Source: Verrucomicrobiota bacterium
GTDB lineage: Bacteria; Verrucomicrobiota; Verrucomicrobiia; Opitutales; Opitutaceae
Direction of reading: 5' to 3'
NCBI GenBank assembly: GCA_016222805.1
Contig: JACRQG010000013.1
Location: 248,001 to 312,000, forward strand
Length of the DNA: 64,000 nucleotides
This document shows, one piece after another, positions 1 through 10,712 of this stretch (position 1 is the first letter of the stretch; each line of letters starts with the position of its first letter). Position numbers and translations under genes: made by a program. The notes beneath the pieces were generated by a model. The model was not told the origin of the DNA, did not search any database, and worked only from the letters and a program-made list of their open reading frames with translations.

Positions 1-175
1 TCGCATAGCTGCGCAGGAAGCCCCGCGTGTAGATCTCGGTCAGCCCGATGTCGAAGTGGTTGCTTTCGAACTTCTGCAGATAGTCGCCCCGGATCTTGGT
101 GGCCTCGGCTGCTTCCCGAATGGAGATGCCCTTCTTCTTGCGCGCTTCCTCGAGCCGTTCGCCGATGGTCTGCAT
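1..175 (-). CDS. RodZ-like helix-turn-helix protein, N-terminal fragment
   Basis: Only the first 58 codons are in the window; the gene runs off the left edge. The start is the ATG at 175. The visible part is a helix-turn-helix of the HTH_25 type: [18 protein letters not shown], then [18 protein letters not shown] and ending in RGFLRSYA. That pattern opens RodZ-type cytoskeletal adaptors, which link MreB to the membrane and help set rod shape, and some related regulators. The membrane segment that would settle the assignment is outside the window. It lies 73 nt downstream of ftsK on the same strand, so the two may be co-transcribed. Confidence 0.6.
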   Translation of the reverse strand, partial: MQTIGERLEEARKKKGISIREAAEATKIRGDYLQKFESNHFDIGLTEIYTRGFLRSYA

Positions 176-248
176 GATACTCCAATAAGTCGTTTGCCGC
201 GGAAAGGGGAAGAAGGATCTGCGGGGGAGGCGCCGGTGCCGGCCCGGT

Positions 249-2813
249 TCAGAGCGAATCCAGGTCGACGAGGATCTCGCGCGGGCTGGAGCCGTTCTCG
301 GGGCCGACGATGCCCTTTTCCTCCATGATCTCCATCAGGCGCGCGGCGCGGTTGTAGCCGATGCGGAGCCGTCGCTGGAGCATCGACGTGCTGGCGCGCT
401 TGGTGGACTTCAGCACGTCGATCGCCTGCTGATACAACTCCTCGTCGTCGCCAAGGTCGCCGTCCTCCTCGCCGCCTTCGCCGTCCTCCTCGTCTTCCCG
501 CGCGGCCCGGTCGATCTGCTGCTGGACGGACTGCGCGTACTGCGGCGGCCCGTTGCGTTTCAGGAACTCGACCATCTCCTGCACCTCCTCGTCGGAGACG
601 TAGGCGCCCTGCGCGCGCACGAGGCGCGAAGTGCCGGGGGGGGAAAAGAGCATGTCACCACGGCCGATCAGGGTGTCCGCACCCTTGGTGTCGAGAATGG
701 TGCGCGAGTCGACCTGCGAGGCGACCTGGAAGGCGATCCGCGACGGCAGGTTGGCCTTGATGACCCCGGTGATGACGTTCACCGACGGACGCTGCGTGGC
801 GATGATCAGGTGGATGCCCGCGGCGCGGGCGAGTTGGGCAAGGCGCGCGATGCTGGTCTCGATCTCCGCGGGGGCGACCATCATCAGGTCGGCGAGTTCG
901 TCGATGATGGCCACGATGTAGGGCAGCCGCTCCGGAATCTCGATGTCATCCAACGGGTCGACTCCCTCGAGCGACGCCTGCGTCTCGGGTGGCGGCGCCT
1001 CGGTCTTGCCGGACTTCTTGCGGTTGTTGAAACCGACGATGTTGCGGACGTTGGCCTTGGCGAAGATCTGATACCGCTGCTCCATCTCGCCCAGGAGCCA
1101 CTTCAGCGCGGCCGGGACCTTCTTCGGCTCGGTCACCACCGGAATCAGCATGTGCGGCAGTGAATTGAAGACCTTCAGCTCGACGACCTTGGGGTCGACC
1201 ATGATCAACCGGAGATCCTTCGGGCTCTTCGAGTAAAGGATCGAGGCGACGATGGAATTGATGCAGACGGATTTTCCGGAGCCGGTGGCGCCCGCGATGA
1301 GCAGGTGCGGCATCTTCGAAAGATCGGAAACGAGCGGCTTGCCGGAGACATCCTTGCCGAGGGCAATCGGGATCTCGGCCTTCACGCCGGCCCAGTCCTC
1401 GCTTTCCAGCAGTTCCCGCATGCCGACCGGCGTCGGGTGCTGATTCGGCACCTCCACGCCAACTGCGGCCTTGCCGGGGATCGGTGCCAGAATGCGCACC
1501 GACTGCGCCCGCATGCCCAGGGCAATGTTCTTGTCGAGGCCGGAGATCTTCTCGACGCGGACGCCCGGGGCCGGAACCACCTCGTAGCGCGTGATGACCG
1601 GGCCGACGTGAATCTCGCCCAAGGTAACGTCGACGCCGAATTCCCCGAGGATCCGGAGGAGGTTCTCGGCATTCTGGCGATGTTCCTCTTCGCTGTTGCT
1701 CGCCGATGGCCGCACCTGCTCCTTCAGCAAGGTCAGCGGCGGGAATTCGTAATTCGCATCGTCGCTCTGGGGCAGCGTGACGCGCGCCGCCTTCTTGGGT
1801 TCCTCGGGTTTGACGATGTTGAGCTCGACTTTGCCGAGTGCGCCGACGGCGAGCGACTTGGTGTCGGTGGCGGGCGCGCCGGGATCGGTCGGGGCGGGGC
1901 GCTTGGCCGGGGCGTCGGACTTGAGCTCGAACTTGGGCGCGGGCGCCGCGGTCGGAGGCGCGGCGGGTTTGGCGGCCTTCGCGGGTTCGGCCTCGGGCGT
2001 CGGCGCTGGAGATGTCGCGGCGGGTCGCGGGGCGGGTGCCTTGGCGAGGGGATCCTCGGCAGGCTTCGGCACAAAGGTCTTCTTTCCGCTGGGGCCGACG
2101 GGTCCCGCGGGGGCGGCCGGGGCGGCGGCAGCAGCGACGGCCGGCGCCGCCTTGAGCCGGGCCTTGGCCTCGATCTCCCGCTCCTTGCGCCGTTGCTCCT
2201 CGCGTTCCGCCTTCAGCTTGGCGCGTTCGGCCCGCCAAGCGCCGAAGTTGGTGAACATCTTCTCAAACTCGCCTCCGATGTCCTTGAAGATGACGAAGAG
2301 CAGTGTCGCCGCGTAGAGGGTGCCGATGATGAGGCCGGATCCGATGTTGCCGAAGAGCTTCTCGGCGCACTCGTGGTAGGTCCACATGCCGACAAATCCC
2401 CCGGAGCCGGCCGGGAACCAATCGGACTTCCATTCGACCGCCATGGCGGCAAGGGCCGAGGACAGAATCGTGGCGATGACCATCGCGATCGCCCGGGTGC
2501 CGTTGGCCTGCTTGGGGCTGCGGACGGCGAGGTAAAGCATCCAAAGCAGAAAGGCGGGAATGCACCACGCGCTGAACCCGAAGACCCGCAGCACGCTCGC
2601 TGCGGCATACGCACCGACGGGCCCGAACGGATTGCCCGCGGTCGGCGCGGGCCGGTGGTCAAAAGGGCTCTGGGACGGGCTGTAGGTGAGCAGGGCGCCG
2701 AGGAGATAGATGCCAAGGACCGCGCAGATCCCAGCGACGAGCCAGTTGGGCGGATACCGCGGGGCCTTGTAAGACGGACCGTCGTTTGGGTTTGAAGTCT
2801 CTGACTTGGGCAT
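249..2813 (-). CDS. ftsK: DNA translocase FtsK/SpoIIIE
   Basis: Septal DNA pump that clears and aligns chromosome ends during division. The 854-aa protein has hydrophobic N-terminal segments (residues about 24-190), a charged coiled stretch (about 195-225), an Ala/Pro-rich linker (about 225-330) and then the motor. Walker A is GATGSGKS near residue 507 and the Walker B region is IIDELADLM near 635. The last 65 residues form the winged-helix gamma domain that reads polarity sequences ([20 protein letters not shown]). An acidic Glu/Asp/Gly patch precedes gamma. Length and domain order are normal for a full FtsK. The start ATG at 2813 faces manA across a 104-nt divergent gap. Confidence 0.96.
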   Translation of the reverse strand: MPKSETSNPNDGPSYKAPRYPPNWLVAGICAVLGIYLLGALLTYSPSQSPFDHRPAPTAGNPFGPVGAYAAASVLRVFGFSAWCIPAFLLWMLYLAVRSPKQANGTRAIAMVIATILSSALAAMAVEWKSDWFPAGSGGFVGMWTYHECAEKLFGNIGSGLIIGTLYAATLLFVIFKDIGGEFEKMFTNFGAWRAERAKLKAEREEQRRKEREIEAKARLKAAPAVAAAAAPAAPAGPVGPSGKKTFVPKPAEDPLAKAPAPRPAATSPAPTPEAEPAKAAKPAAPPTAAPAPKFELKSDAPAKRPAPTDPGAPATDTKSLAVGALGKVELNIVKPEEPKKAARVTLPQSDDANYEFPPLTLLKEQVRPSASNSEEEHRQNAENLLRILGEFGVDVTLGEIHVGPVITRYEVVPAPGVRVEKISGLDKNIALGMRAQSVRILAPIPGKAAVGVEVPNQHPTPVGMRELLESEDWAGVKAEIPIALGKDVSGKPLVSDLSKMPHLLIAGATGSGKSVCINSIVASILYSKSPKDLRLIMVDPKVVELKVFNSLPHMLIPVVTEPKKVPAALKWLLGEMEQRYQIFAKANVRNIVGFNNRKKSGKTEAPPPETQASLEGVDPLDDIEIPERLPYIVAIIDELADLMMVAPAEIETSIARLAQLARAAGIHLIIATQRPSVNVITGVIKANLPSRIAFQVASQVDSRTILDTKGADTLIGRGDMLFSPPGTSRLVRAQGAYVSDEEVQEMVEFLKRNGPPQYAQSVQQQIDRAAREDEEDGEGGEEDGDLGDDEELYQQAIDVLKSTKRASTSMLQRRLRIGYNRAARLMEIMEEKGIVGPENGSSPREILVDLDSL

Positions 2814-2917
2814 TTGTGTGAGCCGCGGCGCAGTTAGCTGGGCATTCCACGCTTTCGAGACAGACGGTCAAATGTAAACACCCCGCGGGGACTTTTCACA
2901 AAAATTCGTCAAATCTC

Positions 2918-3907
2918 ATGCGCGAACTTCTGCGCTTTCATGCGCTGTATCAGGAACGCGTCTGGGGCGGACAAGCCCTCGCCACGGCGCTGGGCAGGAC
3001 ACTTCCGCCAGGACGGCCGATTGGGGAGAGCTGGGAGATTGTGGATCGCCCCGAGGCGCAATCCGTGGTGTGCGGCGGCGGATTCGACGGACGGACGTTG
3101 CGGGAGGTGCTGGCAAGCCATGCCGCCGACGTCATGGGTCCGGGCTGGCGGGCCGATCGGCCTTTTCCAATTCTGGTCAAGTGGCTGGACTGCCGAGAGC
3201 GCCTCAGCCTGCAGGTGCACCCGCCGGCGGCGGTCGCGGCGGAACTGCAGGGCGAGCCCAAGACCGAGAACTGGTACATCGCCGACACCGTGCCGGGGGC
3301 GCAGCTCATCGTCGGCCTGCGCCGCGGCGTCACGCGGGAAGGCTTCGAGCGGGCGCTGCGGGAGAATACGCTGGAACAATGCGTGCATCACTTCCGGGTG
3401 GCGGCGGGCGATTCCATCTTGGTGCACAGCGGGCAGGTCCATGCCATCGACGCGGGAAATCTGATCCTCGAGATCCAGCAAAACTCCGACACGACCTACC
3501 GGGTGTACGACTGGGGGCGTGTGGGGCTCGACGGGAAGCCCCGGCAATTGCACGTCGAGCAGTCGCTGCGTTCGATCGCGTGGAGTGACTACGAGCCGGC
3601 TCCCCTGCGGGCGGCACCGACCTCGGGGGTGATTGCCGACTGCGCGGAGTTTCGGATTCGCCGGGTGGTGCTGGGAGCCGGCGAACGCCTGCATTTCCGG
3701 TCGAGGGAGGAGGCGCGGCTGCTGAGCGTGGTCAGTGGCGCGGTGCGGGTGGTGGCGGAAGGCGCGGGGTCGCGCGCTCCCACGGGCCAGAAGCTCAGCC
3801 GGGGCGACAACGCGCTGGTGCCCTATGCCGGGTCTTTCACCGCCGCCGCCGAGGGCATGTCGATCCTGCTGGTGACCGAGGGGTTTTCGCCGGGGGCCGG
3901 CGCCTGA
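2918..3907 (+). CDS. manA: Class I mannose-6-phosphate isomerase
   Basis: Interconverts fructose-6-phosphate and mannose-6-phosphate, feeding GDP-sugar and polysaccharide synthesis. The 329-aa cupin enzyme shows the class I hallmarks: LVKWLDCRERLSLQVHPP around residues 84-101 with the Gln/His zinc ligands, and the signature HAIDAGNLILEIQQNSDTTY near residues 175-195 followed by RVYDWGR. The size fits the short bacterial form. It is transcribed away from ftsK; I see no strong Shine-Dalgarno before the ATG. It could act on related aldoses, but the motif set is typical of ManA. Confidence 0.9.
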   Translation: MRELLRFHALYQERVWGGQALATALGRTLPPGRPIGESWEIVDRPEAQSVVCGGGFDGRTLREVLASHAADVMGPGWRADRPFPILVKWLDCRERLSLQVHPPAAVAAELQGEPKTENWYIADTVPGAQLIVGLRRGVTREGFERALRENTLEQCVHHFRVAAGDSILVHSGQVHAIDAGNLILEIQQNSDTTYRVYDWGRVGLDGKPRQLHVEQSLRSIAWSDYEPAPLRAAPTSGVIADCAEFRIRRVVLGAGERLHFRSREEARLLSVVSGAVRVVAEGAGSRAPTGQKLSRGDNALVPYAGSFTAAAEGMSILLVTEGFSPGAGA

Positions 3908-4036
3908 GCCGGTGACCTCTGGGGAGCACCCGCCGGCCCGCGTTTGCGCGAGCGCCTGAGACCCAGGCGTCGCCGGGCGCGAAGGTGCGACTTGAAGTAT
4001 GCGGGAAGGCGGTGTTACTTCGGCCCCTTTTGCATC

Positions 4037-4633
4037 ATGCCTGAGCCTGAATCCACTCCACCCGCGACGACTTCCGCGTCCACGCCCGCGCCGGCGCCCG
4101 CGGCCGAGCCCAAATCCGCCGCCGGAGATCCAGTTCAGGGCAAGGACGGCCTCGCGGAGCAACTGGCCGCCGCCCGGGCGGAAGCGACCGCCAATTATGA
4201 CCGGTTTTTGCGGGCGGCCGCCGACCTTGAGAATTTCCGGCGCCGCACGGTGCGCGAGAAAGAGGATCTGCGCACCGCTGCTGTGGGACGGGTCCTGGAG
4301 GACGTCTTCCCGGTGCTCGACACCCTGGGGATGGCGATCGGGGCCGCGAAGCAACCCGGGGCCGATCTGAAGTCTCTCGTCGGCGGTGTGGAGATGGTGC
4401 TTTCCCAGCTTCGGACGGCCCTGAACAACCACGGACTGAAGGAAATCAACCCGGTTGGCCTGCCGTTTGACCCGCACCAGCACGAAGCCATTTCCCACCT
4501 GCCGAGCGCCGAGATCAAGGAGGAGCACGTGATGACGGTGGTCCGGAGCGGCTATCAGCTGAACGGCCGCCTGCTGCGTCCGGCGTCGGTAGTGGTGTCG
4601 AGCGGCCCGGCCAAGGAGGGCGGAAAGGCCTAG
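4037..4633 (+). CDS. grpE: Nucleotide exchange factor GrpE
   Basis: Co-chaperone that drives ADP release from DnaK. I chose the ATG at 4037 (198 aa); the open frame extends upstream to 3944 but that part is Arg-rich and unlike the family. Residues 1-40 are an Ala/Pro-rich tail, 45-95 the long helix ([20 protein letters not shown]), and the C-terminal beta domain holds the family motif [15 protein letters not shown]. dnaJ follows 67 nt downstream, so this is a heat-shock pair. No CIRCE repeat is visible in the 130 nt upstream. Confidence 0.95.
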   Translation: MPEPESTPPATTSASTPAPAPAAEPKSAAGDPVQGKDGLAEQLAAARAEATANYDRFLRAAADLENFRRRTVREKEDLRTAAVGRVLEDVFPVLDTLGMAIGAAKQPGADLKSLVGGVEMVLSQLRTALNNHGLKEINPVGLPFDPHQHEAISHLPSAEIKEEHVMTVVRSGYQLNGRLLRPASVVVSSGPAKEGGKA

Positions 4634-4700
4634 GCGCACCAGGCCGGACCGGCGCCGTTGGCGCCGGCGGTCATGCCCTCGCATCTGCCGCAACATCCCC

Positions 4701-5843
4701 ATGGCGAAAGAAGACTACTACGAATTGCTTGGCGTGGAGCGCACCGCCTCGGCGGAGGAGATGAAGAAGGCCTATCGCAAGAAGGCCGTGCAGTACCACC
4801 CGGACAAGAATCCCGGCAACAAGGAGGCCGAGGAGATGTTCAAGAAGGTGTCGCATGCCTACGAGGTGCTGAGCGACGCCGAGAAGCGGGCGGCCTACGA
4901 TCGATACGGCCCGGCGGCGTTTGAAGGAGGAGGCGGTGCCGGTCCGCGCGGGCCCGGCGGCATGGGCGGCGGTTTCCACGATCCCTTCGACATCTTCCGC
5001 GAAGTGTTCGGGCAGCAGGCGGGCCGCGGCGGCGGGATCTTCGATGAGATGTTCGGCGGCGGAGGAGGCGGTCGCGACGGCGCGGACCTGCGGTACGATC
5101 TCGAAATCACCCTGGAGGAAGCCGCGCGGGGCGTGGAGAAGGAGATTTCGTTCCGCAAGAACATGACCTGCGAGCACTGCGACGGCTCCGGGGCGGAGCC
5201 CGGTTCGAAGCGTGTGAATTGCCCGACCTGTCGCGGAGCCGGGCAGATTCGGCGGTCGGGTGGCATCATCACGTTCACGCAGACCTGTCCCACCTGCGGC
5301 GGCGCCGGGACCAAGATCGAGAAGGCCTGTCGCGAGTGCCGCGGCGAGGGGCGGGTGCCGAAGACCACCAAGCTCAATGTCCGCATTCCTCCCGGGGTCG
5401 ACACCGGCTCGCGGCTGCGCTCCTCCGGCAACGGCGAGGCGGGGCTTTCCGGCGGCCAGCCGGGTGATCTCTACATCGTGCTGACGGTGAAGGAGCACGA
5501 GCTGTTCGAACGCCAGGGCGAGGATCTCTTCTGCGAAATCCCGATCAAGTTCACGCTTGCGACCCTGGGCGGGACCATCGAGGTGCCGACCCTGTCCGGC
5601 AAGGCCTCGCTGAAGATTCCGGCGGCCACCCAGAGCGGGACCACCTTCCGGCTGCGCGGCAAGGGCATGCCCAGTTTGCGCGGCGGGAACCAGGGGGACC
5701 AGCTGGTGCGCGTGCACGTCGAGGTGCCGACGTCGCTGAACAGCGAGCAGCGGCGGATCCTCGAGGAGTTCGCCCGGGTGAGTGGCGATGCCAACGAGCC
5801 GACTTCGCGCTCGTTCTTCGAGAAGGCGAAGAAGTTCTTCTAG
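4701..5843 (+). CDS. dnaJ: Chaperone DnaJ (Hsp40)
   Basis: Full-length 380-aa type I J-protein that delivers substrates to DnaK and stimulates its ATPase. The J domain (residues 1-70) includes the HPD tripeptide in [10 protein letters not shown] Gly/Phe-rich segment follows (about 75-120), with Gly runs. The zinc domain has four CxxCxGxG repeats: [24 protein letters not shown] and CRECRGEG (about 155-220). The C-terminal substrate-binding domains complete it. The stop codon overlaps the convergent xylH stop by 4 nt, leaving no room for a separate terminator between them. Confidence 0.97.
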   Translation: MAKEDYYELLGVERTASAEEMKKAYRKKAVQYHPDKNPGNKEAEEMFKKVSHAYEVLSDAEKRAAYDRYGPAAFEGGGGAGPRGPGGMGGGFHDPFDIFREVFGQQAGRGGGIFDEMFGGGGGGRDGADLRYDLEITLEEAARGVEKEISFRKNMTCEHCDGSGAEPGSKRVNCPTCRGAGQIRRSGGIITFTQTCPTCGGAGTKIEKACRECRGEGRVPKTTKLNVRIPPGVDTGSRLRSSGNGEAGLSGGQPGDLYIVLTVKEHELFERQGEDLFCEIPIKFTLATLGGTIEVPTLSGKASLKIPAATQSGTTFRLRGKGMPSLRGGNQGDQLVRVHVEVPTSLNSEQRRILEEFARVSGDANEPTSRSFFEKAKKFF

Positions 5844-6979
5844 TCCCGCGGCGCGTCGGCGCCGAGCCGCACGTCCATCCACACCGCCAGCGCGAGCACC
5901 AGGCCGCGCGCGATGAATTTGATCTCCGGCGAGACGGCGAGGAGGGTCATGCCGTTGAGGAGCGCGGTCATGATCAGCGCCCCGAAGATCACGCCGCCCA
6001 CCGTGCCCCGGCCGCCGCGGAGGGCGGTGCCCCCGATCACGCAGGCGGCAATGGCGTCGAGTTCCATCAGGTCGCCGACCGTGGTGGTGGAGGCGCCGGA
6101 GTAGGCCGTGGTCATGAAGCCGGTGAGGGCGACGGTCACACCCATCAGCACGTAGGCCCCCACCAGCACCCGGGGCACGGCGATGCCCGAAAGCACGGCC
6201 GCCTCCTCGTTGCCGCCGATGGCATAGAGGTAGCGGCCGAACGGAGTGTGCCGCGTGAGAAAGTACACGCACCCGGCGGTGGCGGCGAGAATCAGCAGCG
6301 GGAGCGGCACGCCCCGGAAGCGGTTGCAGACTTCCACGAGCCCGACGACGCCAATCGCGGTGGCGACCCCGGCGAGCGCGACGAAGCGCGGGGAACGCAC
6401 CGGGAGCCCGTGGGCGCGGCGGGCAGAGCGGCTGCGCCAGAGGGCCAGGCCCAGGCCGGCCAGCACCACGCCGGCCAGCGCCCGGCCCGCGTCACGGGGA
6501 AGATAATACGTGGTGAGGAGCGAATAGAGGTTGTCCTGCTCGCCCCGCAGGACCGGCACGGTGGAATTCTGGATCACGAGCCAGAAGAGCCCCTTGAACA
6601 CCAGGAGCCCGCCCAGGGTAATGATGAACGACGGGATGCGCTGCCGGACGATCAGGGTGCCCATCAGCGTCCACAGCAGCACCGCGACGAGGAAGGCCGC
6701 GCCGAGCGCCCCGGCGGCGGGCCAGGCGTGGTGGAACACCAGCACGGCGGCGATACCGCCAATCAGTCCGACCCCGCTGCCGACCGAGAGATCGATCTGC
6801 CCGGTCAGCAGAATCATGAACATGCCCAGGGCCAGGGTGCCGGTGATCGAGAACTCCACGAGCCACTGCGTCAGGTTGCGCGGGCCGAGGAAGGCGCTTT
6901 CGCGCAGGGCGAAAAACATGCAGATGCCGGCGAGCGCGAGCGGCATGCTGAGGTGGCGGAGCAGGCGGGCGGAATTCAT
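5840..6979 (-). CDS. xylH: Xylose-type sugar ABC transporter permease
   Basis: Inner-membrane channel of a sugar importer. The 379-aa protein is almost wholly hydrophobic, with about 10-12 membrane segments, and contains the BPD_transp_2 hallmark [20 protein letters not shown] near residues 62-80. It is the last gene of xylF-xylG-xylH; the xylG stop lies 8 nt upstream of its ATG. The family also carries ribose and galactose, so the substrate is inferred from the XylF-like partner. No xylose isomerase, kinase or sugar-responsive regulator is adjacent. Confidence 0.88.
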   Translation of the reverse strand: MNSARLLRHLSMPLALAGICMFFALRESAFLGPRNLTQWLVEFSITGTLALGMFMILLTGQIDLSVGSGVGLIGGIAAVLVFHHAWPAAGALGAAFLVAVLLWTLMGTLIVRQRIPSFIITLGGLLVFKGLFWLVIQNSTVPVLRGEQDNLYSLLTTYYLPRDAGRALAGVVLAGLGLALWRSRSARRAHGLPVRSPRFVALAGVATAIGVVGLVEVCNRFRGVPLPLLILAATAGCVYFLTRHTPFGRYLYAIGGNEEAAVLSGIAVPRVLVGAYVLMGVTVALTGFMTTAYSGASTTTVGDLMELDAIAACVIGGTALRGGRGTVGGVIFGALIMTALLNGMTLLAVSPEIKFIARGLVLALAVWMDVRLGADAPRD

Positions 6980-6987
6980 GGCGCGAG

Positions 6988-8571
6988 TCAGGCGGCCCGC
7001 GGGGCGGGGCGGGCCATGGCGGCGGCGAGCAGGGACTCCTGCGAAAATTCTCCGCGGCGGAACTCCCCCCCGAGTCGGCCGCCGGCGAGCATGAGGATGC
7101 GATCGCTCAGGCCCATCAGCTCCGGGAGTTCGCTCGAGACCACGATCACGGCGCGGCCCTCGGCCGTCAGCCGCCGGATCAGGGCGTAGACCTCCTGTTT
7201 GGCGCCGATGTCGATCCCGCGGGTCGGTTCATCGAGGAGGACGACCGCGGGTTCGGTCATGAGCGCCTTGCCGAGCACCACCTTCTGCTGGTTGCCGCCG
7301 GACAGGCCGCCGGTGCGGGCAAACAGGCCTGGTGCCTTGATGCGCAGCGACTCGAAGAGCCGCTGGTTGCCGCGCTGTTCGGCGACCTGGTCAATCCACC
7401 CGCCGGGTCGGCGGAAGTTCCGGAGGTGCGAGAGCGAGAGGTTGAAGCCCACCCCCTGGTCGAGCACCAGCCCGTACCGCCGGCGATCCTCCGTGGTGAG
7501 CACGAGCCCGCGCGCAATCGAATCCCGGGGGCCGGTTGGCGCGTGGGGTTGGCCGAGGAGCCGCACCTCGCCCTGGATCCGACAGCCCCAGGCGCCGAAC
7601 AGGTGCAGCAGGAGCTCGGTGCGACCGGCACCCATCAAGCCGCCGATCCCGAGCACTTCGCCGCGACGAAGTTCGAAGGAAATTCCCTGCAGCCTTGGCG
7701 GGGCGTGCCGAAACGGGGCGACGGACAGATCGCGCACGACCAACACGGGCTCGCGACCGGTGTCCTCCGGGCGCGGTGGGGTCGGAGGCGGGAATTGCTC
7801 GGTGATTTCGCGGCCCACCATGTGGCGGATGAGACGGGGGATGGTCGCTTCCGTCCGGTGCAGCGTCATGATGCTGGCTCCATCGCGGAGCACGGTGATG
7901 CGGTCGGCAATCGCCAGGACCTCGTCGAGCTTGTGGGAGATGTAGATGCACGCCGTTCCCTGCGCGCGCAGCCGGCGGAGATGATCGAGCAGCACGGCCA
8001 CCTCCTGCTCGGTGAGGGCCGCGGTGGGTTCGTCGAGCACCAGGATGCGCGATCGCTTGTCCATCGCGCGCACGATCTCGATCAGTTGTTTCTGCCCGAT
8101 GCCCAGGTCCCGGACCGGAGTCTCGGGTGAAAGGTCCAGGCCAAAGTCCGCCAGCAGCACGGCGGCGCGTCGGTGGAGTTCCAGCCAGTCGACGCGGAGG
8201 CCGCGGCGGGGTGGGCGGCCGAGAAAGATGTTCTCCGCCACGCTCAACTCCTCGATCAGCGCGAACTCCTGGGTGATCACCGCGATCCCGGCGGCTTCGG
8301 CGTCGCGGATGGAGCGGAATTCCGTCGGTCGCCCATCGACGTGCAACTCCCCCTCGTAGGTGCCGTGCGGATGGATGCCGCCCAGCAGTTTGATCAAGGT
8401 CGACTTGCCGGCGCCGTTCTCGCCGCAGAGCGCGTGGACCTCCGCCGGGGCAAGGGCGAAGTTCACCTCGCGCAGCGCGACCACGCCGGGAAACCGCTTG
8501 GTCAGGCAACGCGCTTCAAAGACCGGCGGCATGGCGGGGAGGTCGGGCGCCGGGACCGCGGAGTCGGTCAC
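6988..8571 (-). CDS. xylG: Xylose-type sugar ABC transporter ATP-binding protein
   Basis: Tandem ATPase that powers the importer. The first domain has Walker A GENGAGKSTLIK; the second has the degenerate GLMGAGRTELLL usual for this family. The signature LSGGNQQKVVLGKAL and a Walker B VVLLDEPTRGID lie in the second half. I use the GTG at 8571, whose GTGA overlaps the xylF stop and implies translational coupling. The ATG at 8532 (MPPVFEARCLTKRF) gives 514 aa, closer to the usual XylG length, and is an equally good alternative. Confidence 0.88.
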   Translation of the reverse strand: MTDSAVPAPDLPAMPPVFEARCLTKRFPGVVALREVNFALAPAEVHALCGENGAGKSTLIKLLGGIHPHGTYEGELHVDGRPTEFRSIRDAEAAGIAVITQEFALIEELSVAENIFLGRPPRRGLRVDWLELHRRAAVLLADFGLDLSPETPVRDLGIGQKQLIEIVRAMDKRSRILVLDEPTAALTEQEVAVLLDHLRRLRAQGTACIYISHKLDEVLAIADRITVLRDGASIMTLHRTEATIPRLIRHMVGREITEQFPPPTPPRPEDTGREPVLVVRDLSVAPFRHAPPRLQGISFELRRGEVLGIGGLMGAGRTELLLHLFGAWGCRIQGEVRLLGQPHAPTGPRDSIARGLVLTTEDRRRYGLVLDQGVGFNLSLSHLRNFRRPGGWIDQVAEQRGNQRLFESLRIKAPGLFARTGGLSGGNQQKVVLGKALMTEPAVVLLDEPTRGIDIGAKQEVYALIRRLTAEGRAVIVVSSELPELMGLSDRILMLAGGRLGGEFRRGEFSQESLLAAAMARPAPRAA

Positions 8572-9569
8572 TTCAGGTCGGCCGCGCGATGGAAGCCGTC
8601 GGCGACGACGGTGGCCTCCAGGTTGGAGCGATCCACGGTGACGATCGCCTCGAAGATCGAGGGCACGTCCTTGAGACCGTTGTGCAGGGTGGAGGTGGCG
8701 GCCGGGCGGCCGCCTTTCGCGACTTCCACCGCCACGCGCGCGGCGAGCGAGGCAAGGTTCTTCAGTGGCTTGTACACCGTCATTGCCTGGGTGCCGCGGA
8801 GGATGCGGTGGCACGCGGCCAGATCGGCATCCTGGCCGGTGACGAGCACCTTGCCGGCGAGACCATCCTCCTGGAGGGCCTGGATGGCCCCTCCGGCGGT
8901 GCCGTCGTTGGAAACGACCACGGCATCGATGGCGCGTCCGGCCTTGGTGACGGCGGCGTTCATGATCTTCTTGGCGTTTTCCGGTTTCCAATCGAGCGCC
9001 CAGTCCTCATGCACGACCTGCACCCGGCCGGCCTGAATCAAGGGACGGAGGATATTGTCCTGTCCCTGCTTGAAGAGCTTGGCGTTGTTGTCCGTCGGAG
9101 CGCCGTAGATTCTGACGATGCGGGCGGGACGATCCTGCGGGAGCCGGTCGGCCGCATACCGCGCCTGGGCCTCGCCGACCTTCACGTTGTCAAAGGTGAG
9201 GTAGTAATCGATCGCGGAGTTCAGAATCAACCGGTCGTAGGCGATGACCGGGATCTTCGCCTCGTTGGCCGACTTCACCGCGCGTGTCATCGCCTCGCCG
9301 TTGTGCGGCACGATTACCAGCACGTCGACCTGGCGGCTGATGAGTGATTCCACGTCGCGAATCTGGCGGGTGTCGTCGCTATTGGCGGACTGCACGATGA
9401 CGGAGGCGCCGAGCTTTTTCGCCTCGGCGATGAAGGTGTCGCGATCGCGCTGCCAGCGCTCCTCCTTGAGCGTGTCCAGCGAGAGCCCGATGACGGGCTG
9501 GGCGCGGGAGGCGAAGGCGGCGGTGGCGCCTGCGAGGAAGAGGAGGAGCAGGGCGGAAAGGTGGCGCAT
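8568..9569 (-). CDS. xylF: Xylose-type periplasmic sugar-binding protein
   Basis: Periplasmic binding protein (333 aa) that captures sugar for XylGH. A cleavable signal peptide is evident (MRHLSALLLLFLAGATAAFA). The mature part is a Peripla_BP_4 fold with GLSLDTLKEERWQRDRD, the hinge-proximal LVIVPHNGEAM and VIAYDRLI, which resemble XylF more than RbsB. First gene of the xylFGH operon; it diverges from the nucleotidyltransferase at 9624 over a 54-nt gap that must hold both promoters. Confidence 0.88.
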   Translation of the reverse strand: MRHLSALLLLFLAGATAAFASRAQPVIGLSLDTLKEERWQRDRDTFIAEAKKLGASVIVQSANSDDTRQIRDVESLISRQVDVLVIVPHNGEAMTRAVKSANEAKIPVIAYDRLILNSAIDYYLTFDNVKVGEAQARYAADRLPQDRPARIVRIYGAPTDNNAKLFKQGQDNILRPLIQAGRVQVVHEDWALDWKPENAKKIMNAAVTKAGRAIDAVVVSNDGTAGGAIQALQEDGLAGKVLVTGQDADLAACHRILRGTQAMTVYKPLKNLASLAARVAVEVAKGGRPAATSTLHNGLKDVPSIFEAIVTVDRSNLEATVVADGFHRAADLK

Positions 9570-9623
9570 GACAGACGGGAGAGGGATTTACATCCGGTCG
9601 GGAATCGTGAGGCTTGCAGGCGC

Positions 9624-10121
9624 GTGACCCTCGACAATCCAAAACTGCACACCCTGGCCGGCGCGATGGAGTGGCGGGAGCGCGAGCGGGCGGCGGGCCG
9701 GCGCGTGGTGCTGACCAACGGGGTCTTCGATCTCCTGCACACCGGGCACTTGTACTATCTGCAGCAGGCGCGGCGGCTGGGCGGGGCCCTGATCATCGCG
9801 CTTAATGCCGACGCCAGTGTGCGGGCGCTGAAGGGGCCGACCCGGCCGGTGCAGTCGGAGGAACAGCGGGCGTATGCGCTCGGGGCGCTGGCCTGCGTGG
9901 ATGCCGTGGTGATTTTCCGAGAACCGCGGCTCGTGGCGGAAATCGAGTCCTTGCGGCCCGACGTCTATTGCAAGGCGGGGGATTATACCCTGGAGAAGCT
10001 GGATCCCGGCGAACGGGCGGCGCTCGAGCGAGCCGGAGCGCGGATCGAGTTCCTGCCCTTCCTGCCCGGGTTCAGCACGACCAGCCTGATCGCGCGGATC
10101 AAGGCGGCGGGCGAGATCTGA
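9624..10121 (+). CDS. rfaE2: D-glycero-beta-D-manno-heptose 1-phosphate nucleotidyltransferase
   Basis: Activates heptose-1-phosphate with a nucleotide for lipopolysaccharide core synthesis. The 165-aa protein is a stand-alone RfaE domain II. TNGVFDLLHTGHLYYLQQAR near residues 30-50 is the cytidylyltransferase-family motif with HTGH, and NADASVRALKGPTRPV is the usual nucleotide-site segment. I place the start at the GTG at 9624, preceded by CAGG; the longer frame from 9561 overlaps the xylF start and looks random. The kinase half (RfaE domain I) is not adjacent. purN follows after 6 nt. Confidence 0.88.
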   Translation: MTLDNPKLHTLAGAMEWRERERAAGRRVVLTNGVFDLLHTGHLYYLQQARRLGGALIIALNADASVRALKGPTRPVQSEEQRAYALGALACVDAVVIFREPRLVAEIESLRPDVYCKAGDYTLEKLDPGERAALERAGARIEFLPFLPGFSTTSLIARIKAAGEI

Positions 10122-10127
10122 TTCACC

Positions 10128-10706
10128 ATGCGTGTCGTCATCCTTGGTTCCGGTCGCGGCTCGAATGCCGAGGCGATTCTCGTGGCACAGCAGGCCGGGC
10201 GGCTGGGCCGGGCCCAAGTCGTCCAGATCTTCAGCGACCAGCCCGGGGCCGGGATTCTGAACCTCGGACCACGGTTCGGGGTGCCCGCGGCCTTCCTGGA
10301 CGCGGCGCCGTTCAAGACCAAGCTCGATGGCGAGGGGGAGCAACGGTACGTCGCGGCGATCGAGGCATGTGCGCCGGACCTGATTGTGCTCGCGGGCTTC
10401 ATGCGGGTGTTGAAGCCGCCGTTTCTTGGCCGCTTTGCGGGCCGCGTCATCAACCTGCACCCGAGCCTGCTGCCGAGTTTCCCGGGCCTGGACGGCATCG
10501 GCCAGGCCTTCCGGCGCGGCGTGAAGATCACCGGCTGCACGGTGCACCACGTGACGCCAGAGGTGGACGGCGGGCCGATCATCGACCAGGCGGCGGTCCG
10601 CATCGAACCCACGGATACCCTGGAGACCCTCGCCGCCAAGGTGCATGCGGCGGAGCACGCCCTGCTGCCGGCGGTCATCGCGCGGCTGAGCGAGGCGGCG
10701 GGGTGA
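10128..10706 (+). CDS. purN: Phosphoribosylglycinamide formyltransferase
   Basis: Transfers a formyl group from 10-formyl-THF to GAR in purine synthesis. The 192-aa protein shows the N-terminal phosphate loop LGSGRGSNAE, the FMRVLKPPFL segment and the catalytic region INLHPSLLPSFPGLDG carrying the essential Asn/His pair, followed by GCTVHHVTPEVDGGPII with the conserved Asp. Length is normal. It sits in a run of tightly spaced genes (6 nt before, 6 nt after) with the response regulator gene downstream. Confidence 0.95.
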   Translation: MRVVILGSGRGSNAEAILVAQQAGRLGRAQVVQIFSDQPGAGILNLGPRFGVPAAFLDAAPFKTKLDGEGEQRYVAAIEACAPDLIVLAGFMRVLKPPFLGRFAGRVINLHPSLLPSFPGLDGIGQAFRRGVKITGCTVHHVTPEVDGGPIIDQAAVRIEPTDTLETLAAKVHAAEHALLPAVIARLSEAAG

Positions 10707-10712
10707 GCAAAG

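Noticed and set aside
3908-4036. CIRCE-type or sigma-32 promoter before grpE
   Set aside because: No inverted TTAGCACTC repeat; a CTTGAAG is present but no convincing -10 partner.
2909-4702. Long minus-strand open frame over manA and grpE
   Set aside because: Arg/His/Gly-rich antisense shadow of two well-supported genes.
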